From DASZHC01 sp035938215 (GTDB lineage Bacteria > Verrucomicrobiota > Verrucomicrobiia > Chthoniobacterales > JAFAMB01): DNA of 5,996 bases. The stretch spans positions 1 through 5,996 of the forward strand of contig DASZHC010000238.1 of the NCBI GenBank assembly GCA_035938215.1, written 5' to 3'. The translations under genes and the position numbers were made by a program. Numbering within the stretch: the stretch's first letter is position 1; the number at the start of each line of letters is the position of its first letter. The notes under the pieces are model-generated. The model was given only the letters and a program-made list of their open reading frames with translations, did not search any database and was not told where the DNA came from. Of this stretch, positions 1-5,894 are shown piece after piece.

Positions 1-180
1 TCGCTCAAAAGCCTCACGTACCGTTTGGCTGCGCGCATTCTCCATGGCACGCAATTCCAGCACGTAGCGGCTGAACTCGTCGCGCACCGTCAAGGGTTCA
101 CACCGGCCTGCTTCTCCCCATCGCCACCAACCCTTGAAGTCTACTGTCCACACTTCGTTGGGGCTTTGCCCTCGGCGTTC
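1..180 (-). mobile_element. IS481-like transposase fragment (DDE/integrase core), partial
   Basis: Read on the minus strand from 180 down to 1, this is an uninterrupted frame of 60 codons that runs off the window edge. It contains NEVWTVDFKGWW, then CEPLTVRDEFSRYVLELR and a final REAFER. This is the start of the rve/integrase catalytic core of IS481-type transposases. The Asp in WTVDFKG fits the first acidic residue of the DDE triad; the other two would lie outside the window. The N-terminal helix-turn-helix half expected upstream of the core is absent: just before SPNEVW the sequence turns into a 7-bp tandem repeat. The frame stays open antisense through the repeat and into exbB until a stop at 427-429, but that extension looks like chance. 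I infer a remnant that lost its 5' part. Whether the 3' part is intact cannot be seen here. Confidence 0.85.
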
Positions 181-239
181 GGAGTTCGGAGTTCGGGGTT
201 CGGGGTTCCGTGTCTTCTGTCTTCTGTCTTCTGTCTTCT
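177..239. repeat. Heptanucleotide tandem array, nine units
   Basis: Nine 7-bp units run in perfect register over 63 bp: GTTCGGA twice, GTTCGGG twice, one GTTCCGT, then GTCTTCT four times. The unit type changes in the middle without losing the 7-bp phase, with GTTCCGT as an intermediate. The array sits exactly where the transposase fragment loses its family similarity and ends 46 bp before the exbB start. It behaves like a microsatellite that can grow or shrink by slippage; no function is evident. A related GGGGTTCGTCTT stretch follows directly at 241-252. Confidence 0.9.
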
Positions 240-250
240 CGGGGTTCGTC

Positions 251-279
251 TTGCAGCCTGCGCGTTGCTCATTTATTAG
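251..279 (+). promoter_or_regulatory. Weak candidate sigma-70 promoter before exbB
   Basis: TTGCAG (251-256) and TATTAG (274-279) are separated by 17 bp, matching the -35 and -10 consensus at 3 of 6 and 4 of 6 positions. Transcription would start close to the exbB ATG at 286, giving a leaderless or nearly leaderless message. That would agree with the lack of any Shine-Dalgarno there. The matches are weak and could be chance. Confidence 0.2.
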
Positions 280-285
280 TCTCCG

Positions 286-951
286 ATGATCGACTACATG
301 CAAAAGGGGGGGCCACTGATGTGGCTCATACTGCTTTGTAGCGTTGTTTCTTTGGCTGTTTTTGCGGAGAGGCTGCTCTATTTTCATCGCGCGACTATCG
401 ACGTGGGCGAGTTCCTTCAAGGTTTATCAAATTTGATTCGCAAAAGGAGCCTTGCCGAAGCCCGCGTAGAATGCCAAGCCACCTCTATCCCTGTGACTAG
501 AGTGATCCACGCAGCACTTATTCGGCATCACCTGCCACGAACGGAGCTTCGCGAAATTGTTCAAGAAGCCGGGCAGCTTGAGGTTCCTCGCCTGGAACGA
601 AACCTCGCGATGCTCATCGCAATCGGCTATATCTGTCCACTGATTGGATTGCTGGGGACCGTGACCGGACTTATTCAGGCATTTGTACAATTATCTGCAA
701 ATAATGGCTACGCTACGCTGGCCGACGTGTCCGGTGGAATCTATCAAAGTCTTTTGACGACCGCTGCCGGACTTGTTGTCTCTATCCCGACGATCTTAGG
801 CTACTGTTATCTCTCTGCGCGCCTTAACGCTTTACTCCATGACATGGAGCGAGCCGGGATCGAAGTCGTCAATATTCTCTGCGAGGGGCAACCAAGCTCA
901 TCCATTATTGAATTCGACCCGAGCTCCAAAGCGGCAGGCGAACATCGATGA
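286..951 (+). CDS. exbB: MotA/TolQ/ExbB-family proton channel protein
   Basis: This is the proton-channel subunit of a TonB- or Tol-type motor in the inner membrane; with ExbD it converts proton flow into movement of TonB. The 221-residue protein has the family plan: a first membrane helix at about 10-32 after a KGGPLMW start, a cytoplasmic region, a second helix at about 107-131 with PLIGLLGTVTGL, and a third at about 153-178 with LLTTAAGLVVSIP. The Thr residues in GTVTG and LLTTAAG match the conserved polar residues lining the channel. Length is typical of short ExbB/TolQ proteins. No Shine-Dalgarno precedes ATG 286; ATG 298 is an alternative start but would remove only four residues. Its stop overlaps the exbD start (ATGA, 948-951). 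I favour ExbB over TolQ because a TonB-like gene follows and no tolA, tolB or pal is seen, but the sequence alone does not exclude TolQ. Confidence 0.92.
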   Translation: MIDYMQKGGPLMWLILLCSVVSLAVFAERLLYFHRATIDVGEFLQGLSNLIRKRSLAEARVECQATSIPVTRVIHAALIRHHLPRTELREIVQEAGQLEVPRLERNLAMLIAIGYICPLIGLLGTVTGLIQAFVQLSANNGYATLADVSGGIYQSLLTTAAGLVVSIPTILGYCYLSARLNALLHDMERAGIEVVNILCEGQPSSSIIEFDPSSKAAGEHR

Positions 952-1352
952 AACTCACGAGATCGGTTCATCTGAACCCGTTCCTGATCTTTATCATCCC
1001 GCTGGTGGATCTTGTCTTTCTGCTTTTACTGCTCTTTCTGGTCAGTTCCACCTTCCTTCTGCACCCGGGGATCAGTGTCAATCCGCCCTTCTCCAAGTTC
1101 ACACTCGGGCCGCAAAAAAATCCTTTGCTTGTCAGCATTACTGCTGGTCCCTACCCGATGATTTATTATCGGGACCAACAGATCCAGCTCAGCGAATTGG
1201 CTCGTCGTCTGGAACAGGACCGCGGTACGGAACGATCGATCGTCATCCAAGCCGATCGCCTGGCTCCTGAAGGATCGGTTGTTGAGGTCATGAACCTGTG
1301 TCTGGAGAATGGGTATTCGGTGGTGCTAGCGACCTCGCCGAACAAGCAATGA
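948..1352 (+). CDS. exbD: ExbD/TolR-family biopolymer transport protein
   Basis: This is the partner of the ExbB-like channel: a single-pass inner-membrane protein with a periplasmic domain, carrying the Asp that is protonated during proton transfer. The 134-residue product has a short cytoplasmic N-terminus and a membrane helix at about 12-36 containing PLVDLVFLLLLLFLVSS. Asp21 sits where the essential Asp of ExbD (Asp25 in E. coli) and TolR (Asp23) lies. The helix is followed by the HPGISVNPP linker and a periplasmic domain ending in the family pattern IVIQADRLAPEGSVVEVMN and NGYSVVLAT. Length is normal for the family. The start overlaps the exbB stop and the stop overlaps the tonB-like start, both as ATGA, so translation is probably coupled. 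The usual N-terminal Thr-Pro before the helix is replaced by NPFLIFIIP, a modest divergence. Confidence 0.9.
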   Translation: MKLTRSVHLNPFLIFIIPLVDLVFLLLLLFLVSSTFLLHPGISVNPPFSKFTLGPQKNPLLVSITAGPYPMIYYRDQQIQLSELARRLEQDRGTERSIVIQADRLAPEGSVVEVMNLCLENGYSVVLATSPNKQ

Positions 1353-2062
1353 ACCCTCCGGAAGCGCGCTTCATCTTCGATTGGCGAAAAGCGCGATGGG
1401 ACTATCGACTCCCCGTTCTAGTTGCAGTTTCATTGCTTGGTCATGTTCTTTGTTTCTACCTGTTCCATGTGGTTTACCCGCCAACGACGAGCCTTCTTCC
1501 GCCGTCTGCTCAGGTTACGGTGCTGGATCCAACCAGTTCGCGTGACAAGAGCATGCTCGAATGGATCGAGGTGAATGACCCGGCAACGGTAAGCGCTCCG
1601 CGGTTCGACGCGGGTTTGGTATCCAAGTTGGCTTCTCGCTACAAGCCCTCCTTTTCGAGTATGGCACTTGAATTGAAGCCGTCCGATACTTCTGAAGCTC
1701 CAGCAAAGGGAATTCCATCGATTTTCTCTGCAGAAACGCTGATCCCGATGAGGCTCCGGCCTGTGACAACTGCGTCGCCGAAAATGTTTCCCTCGCGACT
1801 TGATATCGCGTCGACCCTGCGGGAGCGACCGGTCATTTCTTCTCAACCCTTGCCAGTTGCTTCGACCCTTCCAGAACCGGCTTCTTTCTTCGTCGGGGTC
1901 AACTCGGCGGGAGAAGTCGAGTTTCTGTTTTTACGATCGTCCAGTGGCAGCAATTCCCTCGATGAAGCCGCTGAGTCCTTCATCAGGAAACTCCGCTTCA
2001 AGCAGGGATCCCATCTTGATTGGGGCGTCGTCACACTCCACTGGGGAGGGCACCCTCTGTGA
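1349..2062 (+). CDS. tonB: Divergent TonB-like energy transducer
   Basis: This probably links the ExbB/ExbD motor to outer-membrane receptors. I place the start at ATG 1349 (237 residues) because it overlaps the exbD stop as ATGA, like its neighbours; an upstream ATG at 1298 would add 17 residues inside exbD. One membrane helix lies at about 21-43 and contains SLLGH (Ser28, His32), which matches the Ser-x3-His pattern of the TonB anchor (Ser16/His20 in E. coli) needed for coupling to ExbB/D. The periplasmic middle is long and moderately proline-containing but lacks the Glu-Pro/Lys-Pro repeats of classic TonB. Residues about 180-231 (FFVGVNSAGEVEFLFLRSSSG, then LDEAAESFIRKLRF) fit the TonB C-terminal fold: beta strand, Ser-Gly turn, helix, strand. 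The identification combines the C-terminal pattern, the anchor motif and the operon position. Overall similarity to known TonB is probably low, so automatic annotation may call it hypothetical. Confidence 0.75.
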   Translation: MNPPEARFIFDWRKARWDYRLPVLVAVSLLGHVLCFYLFHVVYPPTTSLLPPSAQVTVLDPTSSRDKSMLEWIEVNDPATVSAPRFDAGLVSKLASRYKPSFSSMALELKPSDTSEAPAKGIPSIFSAETLIPMRLRPVTTASPKMFPSRLDIASTLRERPVISSQPLPVASTLPEPASFFVGVNSAGEVEFLFLRSSSGSNSLDEAAESFIRKLRFKQGSHLDWGVVTLHWGGHPL

Positions 2063-2298
2063 TCCGCGTCGAATTGCCGGTCTTGGTCTTTATCTATCTT
2101 TTTGTTTTCCTTGGCGCCATCTTTTCGCTCTGGATCGTTTACGAATGGCTGCGCCGGCGGCGCGAAAGGGAAACCTTGCGCTATCGGATTCAATGCACCA
2201 TTTGTGCCTCTATTTTTGAAGACAGGAGCGACACGTTGCTCGCACGATGTCCGCGTTGCGGCAGCTTAAACGAGAGATTTAGAATTGGAGGACTTTAA
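2059..2298 (+). CDS. Small membrane-anchored zinc-ribbon protein, unknown function
   Basis: I do not recognise a named family. From GTG 2059, chosen because it overlaps the tonB stop as GTGA like the upstream junctions, the product has 79 residues. An ATG at 2020 in the same frame would add 13 arginine-rich residues inside tonB and is less likely. A hydrophobic helix spans about 6-30, followed by the basic stretch LRRRRERE, which predicts that the C-terminal part is cytoplasmic by the positive-inside rule. That part carries two CxxC knuckles, CTIC (Cys46, Cys49) and CPRC (Cys64, Cys67), 14 residues apart, as in rubredoxin-like zinc ribbons that bind one Zn or Fe ion. The end of the gene (GGAGGA) doubles as the Shine-Dalgarno of guaB3. 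Its tight coupling to exbB-exbD-tonB suggests a role in that complex or its control; this is inference only. Confidence 0.8.
   Translation: MIRVELPVLVFIYLFVFLGAIFSLWIVYEWLRRRRERETLRYRIQCTICASIFEDRSDTLLARCPRCGSLNERFRIGGL
2287..2292 (+). promoter_or_regulatory. Shine-Dalgarno for guaB3, inside the upstream gene
   Basis: GGAGGA lies 10 bases before ATG 2303 and within the last codons of the zinc-ribbon gene. It is the strongest ribosome binding site in the window. It decides for ATG 2303 over an in-frame TTG at 2285, which would lie before the site. Confidence 0.75.
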
Positions 2299-2302
2299 TT
2301 CT

Positions 2303-3487
2303 ATGGCGATGTTTATTGGCCGAAATCGAAAAGCTCGTACCACCTATGGTTTCGACGAAATTGCGTTGGTGCCCGGTAACGTAACCATCAACCCGAACGA
2401 AGTCGATATCACGTTCAGAGTGCCGCGGAAAGATGCCGAGCCCTTCAAGCTGGTGATTCCGATCCTCGCGAGCGCGATGGACGGGGTTGTCGACGTCGAT
2501 TTCGCGATTGAAATGGGTAAACTCGGAGGGCTGGCGGTATTGAATCTGGAGGGGGTGCAAACCCGGTACAAGAATCCCGCCGAGGTTCTATTGAAGGTTC
2601 TGGAGGCAGATAAGGAAAATGTGACGGCACTGCTCCAGAAAATTTACCAGGAACCTGTCCAGGAAGACCTGATCGCGGCGCGAGTCAAAGAGATCAAGGA
2701 TGCCGGCGTAATAGCAGCTGTAAGCTCCATCCCTCAAAAGGCCGAAAGATACGGTCGGATCGCTCAGGAGGCCGGTGTGGATGTCTTTGTGGTCCAGAGC
2801 ACTGTCTCAACGGTTCGACACGTCTCGACTGAATATAAGTCGCTAGATTTAAAGGACTTTTGCGCACAGATGAATTGCCCGATCATTGTCGGCAATACAG
2901 TCGGCTATGATGTGACGCTCGAAATTCTCGAATGCGGGGTTGCCGGTGTTCTGGTCGGCGTAGGTCCGGGGGCAGCCTGCACATCCCGCGGCGTCCTTGG
3001 CCTGGGCGTTCCTCAGGTCACCGCCACGGTCGATTGTGCCGCCGCTCGAGACTATTTCTACAAAAAGACCGGTCACTACGTCCCGATTATCACGGACGGA
3101 GGAATGAGCAAAGGAGGCGACGTTTGCAAGGCCCTCGCTTGTGGAGCAGACGCAGTGATGATTGGGAGCGCGTTTGCGAAGGCCGTGGAGGCGCCAGGCA
3201 AAGGATACCACTGGGGGATGGCCACACCACACGCGAATCTGCCTCGTGGAACCAGGATTCGAGTTGGAACGACAGGCCCCCTTCGACAAATTCTTTTTGG
3301 GCCGGCCGATGTAGATGATGGGAGTCAAAACCTTGTAGGGGCCATAACAACGTGCATGGGGAATGTTGGGGCTGCAAACGTGCGGGAATTTCAGGAGACT
3401 GAAATCATTATTGCCCCCTCGATTCGGACCGAGGGAAAGCTGTTTCAACAGGTGCAAATGGTCGGCATGGGGTCCAGAAACTCTTGA
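2303..3487 (+). CDS. guaB3: GuaB3-type IMP dehydrogenase (no CBS domains)
   Basis: It belongs to the IMP dehydrogenase-related GuaB3 family. Members oxidise IMP to XMP with NAD, the committing step to GMP; activity has been shown for a cyanobacterial member. The 394-residue protein is one TIM-barrel domain without the two CBS regulatory domains of normal GuaB. Visible landmarks are FDEIALVPG near residues 17-25, PILASAMDG (about 53-61), the catalytic loop GVGPGAACTSRG with Cys226 as the presumed nucleophile, the phosphate-binding TDGGMSKGGDV (about 264-274) and VMIGSAF (about 285-291). The family-specific end has WGMATPHANLPRGTRI and GTTGPLRQIL. The WGMATP/NLPRGTRI form resembles cyanobacterial GuaB3 rather than the actinobacterial one. 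ATG 2303 follows a strong ribosome binding site; the gap to the preceding gene is 4 bp, so co-transcription with the TonB genes is likely. Without CBS domains, adenine/guanine nucleotide feedback through a Bateman module is not expected. Confidence 0.9.
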   Translation: MAMFIGRNRKARTTYGFDEIALVPGNVTINPNEVDITFRVPRKDAEPFKLVIPILASAMDGVVDVDFAIEMGKLGGLAVLNLEGVQTRYKNPAEVLLKVLEADKENVTALLQKIYQEPVQEDLIAARVKEIKDAGVIAAVSSIPQKAERYGRIAQEAGVDVFVVQSTVSTVRHVSTEYKSLDLKDFCAQMNCPIIVGNTVGYDVTLEILECGVAGVLVGVGPGAACTSRGVLGLGVPQVTATVDCAAARDYFYKKTGHYVPIITDGGMSKGGDVCKALACGADAVMIGSAFAKAVEAPGKGYHWGMATPHANLPRGTRIRVGTTGPLRQILFGPADVDDGSQNLVGAITTCMGNVGAANVREFQETEIIIAPSIRTEGKLFQQVQMVGMGSRNS

Positions 3488-3557
3488 TCCATTCCTTGCA
3501 GTCAGAGATTTCTGTTGCTTAAGTTCGTAAGGCAGACTAACGGCCTATCGGATTACG

Positions 3558-4802
3558 ATGAGCAATCGAAAAGTCGTTGTGAGTGGTGTTGGAGTGGTTT
3601 CCCCGATCGGAAGCGACCTGAAGACGTTCTGGGCAAATCTGGTTAACGGCAAGAGCGGGATCAGAACGATTACCCAGTTTGATCCCTCAACCTTTGACTG
3701 CCGTATTGCCGGTGAGGTCCCCGATTTCAATCCCTCTTTGTATTTCAAAAATCCAAAGGACGTACGTCGAACGGACCGCTTTGCGCAGCTCGGCATGGCC
3801 GCTGCCAAACTGGCGCTTCAAGATAGTGGAATTGATCTTGAAAAGGTCGATCGCTCACGCTTTGGCGTTCTCGTGGGAAGCGGCATTGGCGGGCTGAAGA
3901 GCCTTGAGGATCAACACACCATGCTGATGAACAAGGGAGCCTCGCGGGTTTCGCCATTCATGGTTCCAATGATGATCGTCAATATGGCGAGTGGATTGAT
4001 ATCGATGGAATACGACCTCGAGGGACCCAACTTCTCAATCGTCACGGCCTGCGCGACCGCCGCAAACTCAATCGGAGAAGCATGGCGCATGATCCGCGAC
4101 GGTGAAGGAGAGGTCTTCCTTGCGGGAGGAACCGAAGCAGTCGTTTGTCCCCTGGGTATCGCCGGCTTTTGTTCTATGCGAGCCATGAGCACTCGAAATA
4201 AGGAGCCGGAAAGAGCCTCCCGGCCATTTGACCGCGACAGAGACGGATTTGTCATGGGAGAAGGCGCCGGGATTCTCGTTCTGGAGGAATACGGACACGC
4301 AAAGGCTCGCGGCGCCGAAGTCTATTGCGAACTCGCCGGCTACGGCCTGACATGCGACGCTTATCATATGACCTCTCCCCGCCCGGATGGCACCGCCGTA
4401 GCCCGGGCAATGCAGTCCGCTCTCGATCACGCTGAAGCACGGGTGACGGACATCGACTACATCAACGCACATGCGACGTCGACTCAAGTGGGGGACATTT
4501 GCGAATCGAATGCTATCAAGCTTCTTGCCGGCGATCGCGCCAAGAGCGGGCTTCTGGTCAGCTCCACGAAATCGATGACGGGTCATCTGCTCGGCGGTGC
4601 TGGTGGAGTCGAAAGCGCCGTTTGTGCGCTCTCCATCAAACACGGGGTAGTCCCTCCGACAATTAACCTTGATAACCCCGATCCGGAATGTGATCTGGAC
4701 TACGTTCCGAATGTAGCGCGCGAGAAGGAGGTGCGTTTGGCCCTCAATAATTCGTTCGGATTTGGCGGTCACAACGCGACTCTTGCCTTCCGCGCGCTGT
4801 AA
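3558..4802 (+). CDS. fabF: Beta-ketoacyl-ACP synthase II (KAS II)
   Basis: This enzyme condenses malonyl-ACP with a growing acyl-ACP in cytoplasmic fatty acid elongation. At 414 residues it is full-length (E. coli FabF has 413). The start MSNRKVVVSGVGVVSPIG is the normal family N-terminus. The Cys-His-His catalytic set is complete: Cys165 in TACATAANSIG, His305 in NAHATSTQVGD, and His343 in STKSMTGHLLGGAGG, with Lys338 in the STKS loop. RPFDRDRDGFVMGEGAGILVLEE (222-244) and the C-terminal NSFGFGGHNATL glycine-rich gate are also present. The His305 motif reads NAHAT rather than the NAHGT of E. coli FabF, a variation known from plant KAS II. No acpP gene lies directly upstream, unlike many fab clusters, and no good Shine-Dalgarno is visible before ATG 3558. 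It is separated from guaB3 by 70 bp and may have its own promoter. Confidence 0.95.
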   Translation: MSNRKVVVSGVGVVSPIGSDLKTFWANLVNGKSGIRTITQFDPSTFDCRIAGEVPDFNPSLYFKNPKDVRRTDRFAQLGMAAAKLALQDSGIDLEKVDRSRFGVLVGSGIGGLKSLEDQHTMLMNKGASRVSPFMVPMMIVNMASGLISMEYDLEGPNFSIVTACATAANSIGEAWRMIRDGEGEVFLAGGTEAVVCPLGIAGFCSMRAMSTRNKEPERASRPFDRDRDGFVMGEGAGILVLEEYGHAKARGAEVYCELAGYGLTCDAYHMTSPRPDGTAVARAMQSALDHAEARVTDIDYINAHATSTQVGDICESNAIKLLAGDRAKSGLLVSSTKSMTGHLLGGAGGVESAVCALSIKHGVVPPTINLDNPDPECDLDYVPNVAREKEVRLALNNSFGFGGHNATLAFRAL

Positions 4803-4867
4803 ACCTCGAGAATCCTTTCATTAATCTACTTTTCCCGGCATCCTTCGCGGTCAGCGGACAGCTGTTT

Positions 4868-4871
4868 AGGG
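4868..4871 (+). promoter_or_regulatory. Weak Shine-Dalgarno before a TTG start
   Basis: AGGG lies 5 bases before TTG 4877. The reading frame is open upstream but holds no ATG, GTG or other TTG codon back to about 4808, and the translated homology to EamA proteins begins right after this TTG. The site therefore supports the non-ATG start. Confidence 0.4.
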
Positions 4872-4876
4872 CTCTT

Positions 4877-5731
4877 TTGAATAAACACGTTTTGCTGCTT
4901 CTTGCCGCCGCGACTCTCTGGTCGCTGGGAGGCATTCTGATCAAATCGATCGATTGGACACCATTGGCGATCGCCGGTTCAAGAAGCCTGATAGCCATTG
5001 TCGTGATCGGTATGGTGATGCCCGGCGTGTGCAGGAGGATATCCTGGAGAATCCTTCCGGGCGCACTTGCCTATGCCGGTACGGTCGTTCTCTTCGTCAT
5101 TGCTACCAAACTCACGAGCGCAGCAAACGCTATATTTCTTCAATATACAGCGCCTATCTACATCGCGATTATCAGTCCCTGGGTTCTCCGAGAACGGACG
5201 AAACCCCTCGACTGGCTGCTTATTCTCGTCGCGCTCTGCGGCGTTGCGTTGTTCTTCGTCGACCAACTGAGTTTTGAAGGGTTATCCGGCGTAATTGCCG
5301 CACTGGCCAGCGGAGTTTCCTTTGCCTGGCTGACGGTCTTCATGCGCCTGCATCGAAATGAATCGCCAGAGGCCATCTTGTTTCTGGGCAATGTCCTGAC
5401 GCTACTCTTCGCCTCACCATGGATGTTTCCTTTCGCGAACCTCGAGCGCAACGGCATCTGGATCCTTCTGCTTGGCATCCTCCAGCTCGCCATCCCATAC
5501 TTGCTTTACTCGCAGGCGATCAAACATATCCGTGCTCTCGACGCAGCGATCATCAGCATCATAGAACCAATTCTGAATCCTATCTGGGTCATTCTCGTCA
5601 AGGGTGAGCACGCTTCGCGCTGGTCGATCTTCGGTGGGGCAATCGTCCTGACCACATCGTTGTTCAGAAGTTTCCTTGCTTCCCGGGAAAAACAGACAAA
5701 CGGCGCCCTCTCCGGCGTCACGCATCCCTAG
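4877..5731 (+). CDS. EamA/DMT-family transporter
   Basis: A drug/metabolite-superfamily inner-membrane carrier, probably an exporter of amino acids or other small metabolites; the substrate cannot be told from sequence. The 284 residues hold two EamA repeats, about 4-129 and 138-266, each of about five helices, ten in all. The first repeat begins LLLLAAATLWSLGGILIK and contains KLTSAANAIFLQYTAPIYIAI. The second ends with the signature IKHIRALDAAIISIIEPILNP followed by a conserved GE (Gly243-Glu244) and a final helix (WSIFGGAIVLTTSL). Length and duplicated plan are typical of the family. The TTG start puts the first helix directly at the N-terminus, as usual for DMT proteins. It is 74 bp after fabF, a gap with no visible terminator, so read-through from fabF is possible. 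The gene is followed by an intrinsic terminator 120-160 bp downstream. Confidence 0.9.
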   Translation: MNKHVLLLLAAATLWSLGGILIKSIDWTPLAIAGSRSLIAIVVIGMVMPGVCRRISWRILPGALAYAGTVVLFVIATKLTSAANAIFLQYTAPIYIAIISPWVLRERTKPLDWLLILVALCGVALFFVDQLSFEGLSGVIAALASGVSFAWLTVFMRLHRNESPEAILFLGNVLTLLFASPWMFPFANLERNGIWILLLGILQLAIPYLLYSQAIKHIRALDAAIISIIEPILNPIWVILVKGEHASRWSIFGGAIVLTTSLFRSFLASREKQTNGALSGVTHP

Positions 5732-5749
5732 CTTAGCTTGCTTAGCTAA
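5731..5749. repeat. Short direct and inverted repeat at the EamA stop
   Basis: GCTTAGC occurs at 5731-5737 and again at 5740-5746. TTAGC (5733-5737) and GCTAA (5745-5749) could also pair as a weak 5-bp hairpin with a 7-base loop. It lacks a T-tract, so I do not call it a terminator. Confidence 0.4.
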
Positions 5750-5816
5750 CGCACCCGCTCGCATCGCGGCTCAAGCGCAGAGTCGCCATGCGGCGTCGTA
5801 AAAGGAAAGGGGCATC

Positions 5817-5844
5817 ACGCCGAGGACGCTGAGGAACGCGGTGG
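5817..5844. repeat. Three imperfect 9-bp tandem units
   Basis: ACGCCGAGG (5817-5825), ACGCTGAGG (5826-5834) and, after one extra base, ACGCGGTGG (5836-5844) form a degraded 9-bp tandem. Short ACGC-GAGG tandems of this type are familiar to me from intergenic regions of environmental bacteria, but that is recollection, not a search result. Confidence 0.5.
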
Positions 5845-5853
5845 TCTAAGAAT

Positions 5854-5894
5854 GAACAATGTAAAACGGGCATCCTCGCCCGTTGTTCTTTTTT
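5854..5894 (+). terminator. Rho-independent terminator, with possible two-part stem
   Basis: AACGGGC (5865-5871) pairs with GCCCGTT (5878-5884) around the 6-base loop ATCCTC, and TTCTTTTTT follows. This is a standard intrinsic terminator for + strand transcripts ending after the EamA gene. An outer GAACA (5854-5858) can also pair with TGTTC (5884-5888), across a 7- to 8-base bulge, extending the structure. On the minus strand the hairpin is followed by only a short TTTTAC, so bidirectional action would be weak. Confidence 0.85.

Noticed and set aside
25..279. 84-residue + strand reading frame before exbB
   Set aside because: It is the antisense shadow of the transposase fragment followed by translated heptamer repeats; the minus-strand frame has clear family similarity and this one has none.
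1298..1348. Upstream ATG for the TonB-like gene
   Set aside because: It would overlap exbD by 55 bases; ATG 1349 gives the same 4-base overlap as the other junctions and starts shortly before the membrane anchor.
2849..3457. 202-residue minus-strand frame inside guaB3
   Set aside because: It is fully covered by a recognisable enzyme on the + strand and its translation has no recognisable domain.
3496..3524. Possible promoter for fabF (TTGCAG, 17 bp, TTAAGT)
   Set aside because: Only 3 of 6 matches in each box, which is expected by chance in a gap of this size.
4068..4772. 234-residue minus-strand frame inside fabF
   Set aside because: Long antisense frame opposite a conserved gene with intact catalytic residues; no recognisable protein features.
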